Positions 6,321 to 10,565 of a stretch of 10,565 nucleotides of DNA are shown piece after piece. This DNA comes from Pseudomonadota bacterium (GTDB lineage Bacteria; Desulfobacterota; GWC2-55-46; JADFVP01). Below the pieces are notes generated by a model. The model was given only the letters and a program-made list of their open reading frames with translations. It had not been told where the DNA came from and ran no database searches. The DNA lies in contig JADFVP010000002.1 of NCBI GenBank assembly GCA_015222595.1, positions 1 to 10,565 on the forward strand. Direction: 5' to 3'. The number at the start of each line of letters is the position of its first letter. Positions within the stretch are counted from its first letter, which is position 1. A program made the translations under genes and the position numbers.

Positions 6321-7323
6321 GATAATCGACCTGCTTAAACGTGCCTCCGGCGCTGTCTCCGGGGCTCTTTTAAGCCGCGAACTAGGCATGTCGAGGGCTG
6401 CCGTCTGGAAGCATATCGAGGTTCTTAGAAAAGCCGGTTACGCCATAGAGGCCAAACCGAGGGCCGGTTACCGCCTTGTAAGTACCGAAGAGGCACCTTA
6501 CGGCCCGATAGAGTTCTTGAACTCGACCGTGACCGATTTCATAGGCGCGCGCATTGCATACTTCGACACGGTAGAGTCTACCAATACGGAGGCCCTGGAG
6601 CTCGCACGGGCCGGGGCCGAAGAGGGCACGGTAGTGGTTGCCGATACGCAACTGCAGGGGCGGGGCCGTATCGGTCGCACCTGGGTCTCTCCTGCTGCGG
6701 TAAACCTCTACACCTCGGTTATCTTAAGGCCTGCCATCTCTCCCCCGAATGCCCATATGCTTACGCTTCTGGCGGCAGTTGCCCTGGCCGAGGTAATAGA
6801 AGAGGCAACCGGCAAGAGCGTTGCCGTTAAGTGGCCGAACGATATTCTGGTAGAGGGGCGCAAGATAGCCGGAATACTTCTTGAGATGGATTCTGAGATA
6901 GACAGAGTGCACTTTGTGGTCATAGGGATCGGCGTAAATATCAATATGGACTGCGCACTGCTGCCCGCCGAGCTTCGTACAGGGGCTACCTCTGTTGCTG
7001 TCGAGAGAGGGGGCAACTATTCGAGGGTCGAGTTTGCTGCAAACCTTTATTATGCTCTTGAAAAGTGGTATAAGATAGTGTCCGGGTCAGGAGCGGGCCT
7101 TGAAGGCTTCGCCCCGGTGGTCGAGGCATGGAAGGGCTACTTTCCTTATGAGGGCAAGAGGCTTCGAGTGGTCAGTTTTAGCGATTCCACTGAGGGAATA
7201 TGCGTTGGAATAGACTTTGACGGTGCGCTTCTGCTCCAAACGGCTCCCGGTACGGTAGAGCGCATTATCTCCGGAGACGTTCAGCTCTGCAGAGAAGCCC
7301 CGGAAGATGGTGTTTATAAGTAA
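6292..7323 (+). CDS. birA: Biotin-[acetyl-CoA-carboxylase] ligase with N-terminal HTH (BirA, bifunctional type)
   Basis: It activates biotin to biotinoyl-AMP and attaches it to the biotin carrier domain of carboxylases. At 343 aa it has the three expected domains. A winged helix-turn-helix sits at about 8-62 (LSRELGMSRAAVWKHI), a catalytic domain at about 85-270 with ESTNTEA (95-101), QGRGRIGRTW (122-131), KWPND (180-184) and catalytic K191 in GRKIAGILLE, and a small C-terminal beta domain ends in GDVQL. The HTH marks the repressor-capable class, so it may also control biotin genes, but no biotin operator or bio gene is seen here. The ATG at 6292 lies inside nadC; no ATG, GTG or TTG closer to the nadC stop would keep the HTH intact, so coupled translation is likely despite a weak ribosome site. 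Identification is secure. Confidence 0.97.
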   Translation: MLERQNAEVRIIDLLKRASGAVSGALLSRELGMSRAAVWKHIEVLRKAGYAIEAKPRAGYRLVSTEEAPYGPIEFLNSTVTDFIGARIAYFDTVESTNTEALELARAGAEEGTVVVADTQLQGRGRIGRTWVSPAAVNLYTSVILRPAISPPNAHMLTLLAAVALAEVIEEATGKSVAVKWPNDILVEGRKIAGILLEMDSEIDRVHFVVIGIGVNINMDCALLPAELRTGATSVAVERGGNYSRVEFAANLYYALEKWYKIVSGSGAGLEGFAPVVEAWKGYFPYEGKRLRVVSFSDSTEGICVGIDFDGALLLQTAPGTVERIISGDVQLCREAPEDGVYK

Positions 7324-7407
7324 CTGTATTACTTATACATAACACTATTCTTCTGCTTTTTGCTCAGACGCCTCTGTAATGCGAATACTTTAAGGTGGCG
7401 CGACAAG

Positions 7408-8328
7408 ATGATTCTCGCCGTAGATATAGGCAACAGCTCAACGGTTGCAGGAGTTGTAGATAGCAGTAACGGCACTGTTGTGGCCCATAAGCGGTTTGCT
7501 ACGGAGCCCGAAAGAGCGGCCTCGGAGTATCTGGAGCTATTTAGCTCTCTCGTAGCAACGTTAGGTAAGAGCGGCGCTTCAGGTGGTGTAACAAGCGGCA
7601 TAGACGGCGCTATTATCTGCTCGGTAGTTCCGAAGGCGGTTCCGGCAGTTGCGGCGTCGTTAGTTGAGATTGTTGGCGCACCTGTTTCGGTAGTATCTTT
7701 AGAAAAAGCTTCTTTAGAAAAGGCTTCTTTAGGTGGAGACGCAGGAGCCGCAGACGGCTCTGGAGCGTACGGCCCCGAAGTTAAACTCGTTGCCCCGGCC
7801 ATGGAACTCGATGTTGATACCCCCTCTGAAGTAGGCGCCGACAGGGTGGTTAATGCGGTAGCGGCCTTTGAACTCTTCGGAGGGCCTGTTGTTGTGGTGG
7901 ACTTTGGCACAGCCCTGACTCTCGATTATGTGAACGGCGACGGGGTCTACTGCGGCGGCATAATAGCCCCAGGAATCGGAATCTCTTTAGAGGCCCTTCA
8001 TGCAAGGACCGCAAAGCTGCCGCTGGTGACGATCGATGACTCGATTGGCTGCTCCGGTAGTAAACCGGGTAGCGACTCTGGTGCAAAGCCGTGCAGTATC
8101 GTAGGCAGAAATACGGTAGAGGCGATTAAGAGTGGGGTCTACTGGGGCACGGTCTCTATGGTTGACGGTATTATTGAAAGAATAGAGCGCGAAAGAGGCG
8201 CACTGGGCTCTGTGGTCGCCACTGGCGGCTTTGCCGGAACTCTCGCCGCCTGTGCAGACTCTGTTGATGAAGTTGACGAGTTTCTGACCCTAAAGGGGCT
8301 GGGGCTCATATACGAAAGGAACCACTGA
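7408..8328 (+). CDS. coaX: Type III pantothenate kinase with low-complexity insertions
   Basis: It phosphorylates pantothenate, the first step of coenzyme A synthesis. Family marks are the N-terminal DIGNSS phosphate loop (Asp6), GADR (143-146), DFGTALT (165-171), the GGIIAPG segment and GRNT (233-236). I place the start at ATG 7408, not at the upstream ATG 7360, because AAGGTGG (7392-7398) lies 9 nt upstream and MILAVDIGN is the normal family N-terminus. This gives 306 aa, about 45 more than the usual 255-260. The excess sits in two low-complexity segments, residues about 97-125 (SLEKA repeated twice, then Gly/Ala/Ser) and about 212-229 (Gly/Ser/Lys). Both lie between conserved motifs and neither breaks one, so activity is probably kept. 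It follows birA by 84 bp and its stop overlaps the next start (TGATG). Confidence 0.95.
   Translation: MILAVDIGNSSTVAGVVDSSNGTVVAHKRFATEPERAASEYLELFSSLVATLGKSGASGGVTSGIDGAIICSVVPKAVPAVAASLVEIVGAPVSVVSLEKASLEKASLGGDAGAADGSGAYGPEVKLVAPAMELDVDTPSEVGADRVVNAVAAFELFGGPVVVVDFGTALTLDYVNGDGVYCGGIIAPGIGISLEALHARTAKLPLVTIDDSIGCSGSKPGSDSGAKPCSIVGRNTVEAIKSGVYWGTVSMVDGIIERIERERGALGSVVATGGFAGTLAACADSVDEVDEFLTLKGLGLIYERNH
7696..7730 (+). repeat. 15-bp tandem repeat inside coaX
   Basis: TCTTTAGAAAAAGCT (7696-7710) and TCTTTAGAAAAGGCT (7711-7725) differ at one base, and a third partial copy begins TCTTTAG (7726-7732). They encode SLEKA-SLEKA-SL in frame. The near-identity at DNA level points to recent slippage or duplication. 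Confidence 0.85.
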
Positions 8329-8795
8329 TGGCCAACACTGTTGCGAAAAAGCTGCTCGACGAGGGCAAGCGTCACCTGAAGTCGGACAATATCGATAAGG
8401 CGCTCCGCTCCCTTGAGAAGGCGTTTCGCGAAGATAAGAAAGATACCGAGATAATGTCTTACTACGGTATGTGCAAGGCCGTAAGGGGCGGCAGGGTCGG
8501 ACTAGGCATAGAGCTTTGCATTCAGGCCATAAAGGGCGACCATCGCAAAGGCGACTACTACCTGAACCTCGGTAAGGTCTTTGTGGCTGCCGGTAACATA
8601 AAGGGCGCGGTTCTGGTCTTCAGAAAAGGCCTCAACTTCGACCACAAAAACTCTGAGCTTATTCGCGCCCTTACCGGGCTCGGTTACAGGTCCAGGCCGG
8701 CTATAAGGGTAATAGAGAGATCGAACCCGATAAACCGCTTCTTCGGTAAGCTGATGAGAAAGAAGCAGAGCCCGGAGCAGGCTGAGGGTACTTGA
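8328..8795 (+). CDS. Small tetratricopeptide-repeat (TPR) protein, function unknown
   Basis: This 155-aa soluble protein has about three TPR-like helix pairs: residues 5-38 (AKKLLDEGKRHLKSDNIDKA onward), a degenerate unit at about 42-72, and a clearer one at about 74-108 (YLNLGKVFVAAGNIKGAVLV). The rest is a basic C-terminal segment with GYRSRPAIRVIERSNPINRFFGKLMRKK. TPR proteins serve as binding platforms; the partner here cannot be read from sequence. No signal peptide or transmembrane helix is seen. The start codon overlaps the coaX stop by one base (TGATG), with AAGGA (8316-8320) 7 nt upstream, so the two are translationally coupled. It is the last gene before the strong terminator at 8860. 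The gene is surely real; its role is unknown. Confidence 0.85.
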   Translation: MANTVAKKLLDEGKRHLKSDNIDKALRSLEKAFREDKKDTEIMSYYGMCKAVRGGRVGLGIELCIQAIKGDHRKGDYYLNLGKVFVAAGNIKGAVLVFRKGLNFDHKNSELIRALTGLGYRSRPAIRVIERSNPINRFFGKLMRKKQSPEQAEGT

Positions 8796-8859
8796 CCTGC
8801 ACTCTATTTGTATTGTCTTGATCTTCCAAATTTTTTTTCGTGCTTTTGCTCGGCTTAGT

Positions 8860-8889
8860 ACCTCTGCCCTATGTGGCAGAGGTTTTTTT
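8860..8889 (+). terminator. Strong rho-independent terminator closing the valS-to-TPR cluster
   Basis: ACCTCTGCC (8860-8868) pairs perfectly with GGCAGAGGT (8875-8883) around a 6-nt loop CTATGT, with seven T at 8883-8889. It lies 65 bp after the TPR gene stop and separates the cluster from the gene at 8965. Confidence 0.9.
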
Positions 8890-8896
8890 GCCGGCT

Positions 8897-8936
8897 GTTA
8901 ACTTGAGAGTAACCAATAGTAACTTCGCAGTAACTT
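8897..8936 (+). promoter_or_regulatory. Four helically phased TAAC direct repeats (candidate operator)
   Basis: TAAC occurs at 8899, 8910, 8920 and 8931, steps of 11, 10 and 11 bp. Three copies extend to AGTAAC (8908, 8918, 8929), and copies 1, 3 and 4 continue as TAACTT. Direct repeats on one face of the helix just before a gene are typical of OmpR/PhoB-type activator sites. No good -35/-10 pair is seen nearby, which fits an activator-dependent promoter for the gene at 8965. Confidence 0.45.
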
Positions 8937-8951
8937 TTATGGGTAGGTACT

Positions 8952-8957
8952 AAGGAG
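8952..8957 (+). promoter_or_regulatory. Strong Shine-Dalgarno site for the 8965 gene
   Basis: A full AAGGAG stands 7 nt before ATG 8965. It is the best ribosome binding site in the window and fixes this start codon. Confidence 0.85.
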
Positions 8958-8964
8958 TGTAGGC

Positions 8965-9831
8965 ATGAAGGTACGCGAAAGCCTGTTAAAGTATATCTCT
9001 CCTAAGGTTCCGGTCGAGGTGCGAAGAGACGCAGCTCGCCTGTTTTCGTCCGGCAGCTCTGCCCAAGACGTGCAAGTCGAGGGAGCTGAAAAACTCACCA
9101 CTGCCGACCGCCTCACCATCCTTTTTATCTTAAGCTTCGACTCCGACCCTGAAACCTCTAAAGAGGCTGCCACGGGTTTTGCCGCGTTCGATACCGGCGA
9201 GCTTGCCACAGCTCTTGCGGATAAGCTCGACCCGAGACTACTGCGTTCCCTCATCTCTTTGCACTCAGACGACGCAGAACTCCACACTCTAATTGCCGAC
9301 AATCCGGGCGCAGACGCCACTGTTAAAGAGCTTGTTGCAGCCAAAGTCGGGGCCCAAGAGGCAGTTGCCGGGCCTGAGTCGAAAGAAGGGCCTGAGTCGA
9401 GTGAAGAGCCGGAAGAGGAAGAAGAGGGGAGCATCTACAAGAGGTTACAGAAGATGAATGCCGCCGAGAAGATAAAGCTCGGGCTCACTGGCGGCAAGGC
9501 CGAGCGGGGACTTCTGATCAACGACGCCAATAAGATCGTTTCTAATGCCGTGTTGAAGAATCCGAGAATAACGGACGGCGAGATAATAATGTTAGTCAAC
9601 TCCAAGACAGCCAGCGACGAAGTGCTTCGTATGATAGCGCGCAACAGAGAGTGGGTAAAGAACCCACAGGTCAAGATAGGCCTGATAACGAACCCCAAGA
9701 CCCCGCTGCCCATTGCCATGCGTTTTCTAGACTATATTGAGAAGAGAGAGCTTGCCAAGATAGCCAAGAGCAAGAACGTATCGAGCGTGCTGTCGTCGAA
9801 TGCAATGCGAAAGATGGAGCGCATGCGGTAA
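8965..9831 (+). CDS. Conserved-type protein of unknown function with NP-repeat helical modules
   Basis: The 288-aa soluble protein has two modules joined by an acidic linker. Residues 1-132 are helical, with LIADNPGADATVKELV near the end. Residues 136-154 are a Glu/Pro/Ser linker with two GPES copies and a run of five Glu. Residues 156-288 are a basic module from SIYKRLQKM through LTGGKAERGLL to the C-terminus. A recurring pattern of two hydrophobic or small residues, then x-N-P, appears around N113, N199 and N243, each followed by a helix, as in HEAT or leucine-rich-variant solenoids; this is a visual reading. I recall similar uncharacterised C-terminal modules in Deltaproteobacteria but no function. 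No catalytic motif, signal peptide or membrane helix is seen. It has its own ribosome site and probable promoter after the terminator. Confidence 0.82.
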   Translation: MKVRESLLKYISPKVPVEVRRDAARLFSSGSSAQDVQVEGAEKLTTADRLTILFILSFDSDPETSKEAATGFAAFDTGELATALADKLDPRLLRSLISLHSDDAELHTLIADNPGADATVKELVAAKVGAQEAVAGPESKEGPESSEEPEEEEEGSIYKRLQKMNAAEKIKLGLTGGKAERGLLINDANKIVSNAVLKNPRITDGEIIMLVNSKTASDEVLRMIARNREWVKNPQVKIGLITNPKTPLPIAMRFLDYIEKRELAKIAKSKNVSSVLSSNAMRKMERMR

Positions 9832-9893
9832 GTAGCGGCGAAAGTTCTAGCGCATAATGTGAAGTACTAAAGTAAAGAAAGAAAAGAAAAAGC

Positions 9894-10565
9894 ATGCCGA
9901 TAGGGTTCCATTTTTCGATAGCCGGGGGATTCTCTCGCGCAGTGGACAGGGCCGAAGAGCTTGGCTGTAACGCTGTTCAGATATTCGGGCGCAACCCAAG
10001 GTCGTGGGCCTTGAAGCCCATTAAGGCTGGGGAGGTAGACCGGTTCAAGGCGCGGCGCGCAGAAGCCGGTATCCTAACGGTGGCCGTGCATACGACTTAT
10101 CTGATAAACCTCTCTTCGCCGAAGGACGAAATATTTTCTAAATCGATCAAACTCTTCTGCGACGAGCTAGCCATTGCAGAATCTCTTGGCGCGGACTATC
10201 TGGTGACGCATCTCGGCAGTTCAACTGGGGCAGGCAAAGAGGTGGCGTTCGGGCGTATCGAAGAGGCCGTTAAGGCTGTGGCAGAGGCCGGGCTCGGTCG
10301 TAGTACTATGATACTCTTTGAGAACTCCGCCGGGAGCGGAGCGACCATCGGGTGCGCATTGGATGAAATCGGGCGCGCCATTAAGCTGGCTACGAAGGCC
10401 GGGTTAGAGACAGGGCTCTGCTTCGATACCTGTCACGGCTTTGCAGCAGGGTACTCTTTGCACGAGCCTGGAGGCATGGACGCGCTCGTTAAGGTCATAA
10501 AGAAAGAGGTTGGGATGAAGCGACTCCGGCTGATCCACTTGAACGACTCGAAGACCGCGTTCAAC
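9894..10565 (+). CDS. nfo: Endonuclease IV (deoxyribonuclease IV, AP endonuclease), N-terminal part, cut by window end
   Basis: It cleaves DNA 5' of abasic sites in base excision repair, using a three-zinc centre in a TIM barrel. The frame starts at ATG 9894 and stays open for 224 codons to the window edge; the whole protein is usually about 280 aa. Zinc-ligand motifs are seen in order: H66 in VHTTYLINLSSP, H106 in THLGSS, E143 in FENSAG, D178 and H181 in FDTCHGFAAGY, and H215 in IHLNDSK. The final DRHxxIG and Glu ligands would lie beyond the edge. The N-terminus GFHFSIAGGFSRAVDRA is the normal family start. The ribosome site is poor (a purine-rich A/G run at 9871-9892). It follows the unknown gene by 62 bp with no terminator between, so the two may be co-transcribed. 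Confidence 0.95.
   Translation, partial: MPIGFHFSIAGGFSRAVDRAEELGCNAVQIFGRNPRSWALKPIKAGEVDRFKARRAEAGILTVAVHTTYLINLSSPKDEIFSKSIKLFCDELAIAESLGADYLVTHLGSSTGAGKEVAFGRIEEAVKAVAEAGLGRSTMILFENSAGSGATIGCALDEIGRAIKLATKAGLETGLCFDTCHGFAAGYSLHEPGGMDALVKVIKKEVGMKRLRLIHLNDSKTAFN

Noticed and set aside
6292..7323. BirA autoregulatory or biotin operator near birA
   Set aside because: No bipartite palindrome of the known BirA operator type was found in or before the gene, and no biotin synthesis gene is present.
7325..7339. TGTAT/ATACA inverted repeat between birA and coaX as a terminator or operator
   Set aside because: Only five A/T-rich pairs, no T tract, and no promoter match nearby; chance is likely.
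7360..7407. Upstream start giving CoaX 16 more residues
   Set aside because: The added residues are unlike any CoaX N-terminus, and the ATG at 7408 has its own AAGGTGG site and begins the canonical phosphate loop region.
7329..7910. Antisense frame opposite birA end and coaX
   Set aside because: The product is a Thr/Ser/Ala low-complexity string, as expected from the reverse of Gly/Ala/Val-rich coding sequence.
8831..8838. T8 tract as a terminator after the TPR gene
   Set aside because: No hairpin precedes it; the perfect hairpin with T7 at 8860-8889 is the better terminator.

Overview
The window reads as an ordinary chromosomal housekeeping region of a free-living Gram-negative-type bacterium, probably from the Desulfobacterota/Deltaproteobacteria or Nitrospirota neighbourhood. 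This placement is an inference. It rests on the combination of valS-nadC-birA-coaX, a CheY-like protein with the LLAGTFEP signature and a long acidic tail, and a conserved protein of unknown function near nfo. The genes are G+C-rich with frequent ATA isoleucine codons, while the intergenic stretches are AT-richer. I see no mobile element, phage gene, tRNA, rRNA or CRISPR array.

Layout. (1) Bases 3-353: the C-terminal end of a membrane permease of the DUF318/ArsP_1 type on the + strand. It converges on a small Cys-rich protein gene on the - strand (372-623). (2) Bases 624-888: an AT-rich divergent intergenic region with a perfect 9-bp inverted repeat (718-740) and a candidate promoter for the next gene. 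(3) Bases 889-2367: a response-regulator-like protein with an atypical receiver domain, a roughly 320-residue acidic low-complexity middle and a conserved-looking C-terminal helix. (4) Bases 2368-2682: a structured non-coding region. It has two mutually exclusive hairpins and a terminator-like element just after the regulator gene, then a 13-bp hairpin, and a second terminator-like hairpin only 22 nt before valS.

(5) Bases 2683-8795: a tightly packed set valS-nadC-birA-coaX-TPR protein, with ATGA and TGATG stop/start overlaps, a 29-bp nadC/birA overlap and one gap of 84 bp. It closes with a strong intrinsic terminator (8860-8889). The enzymes serve valyl-tRNA synthesis, NAD synthesis, biotin attachment and coenzyme A synthesis. 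(6) Bases 8965-9831: a 288-aa two-module protein of unknown function, behind an excellent ribosome binding site and four helically phased TAAC elements. (7) From base 9894 to the window edge: the first 224 codons of endonuclease IV (nfo), cut off by the window end.

I found no clear new multi-gene system. The most interesting items are the receiver plus acidic linker plus helix protein, which resembles a scaffold in architecture; the possible non-T-box attenuator before valS; the phased TAAC array; and the low-complexity insertions in CoaX.
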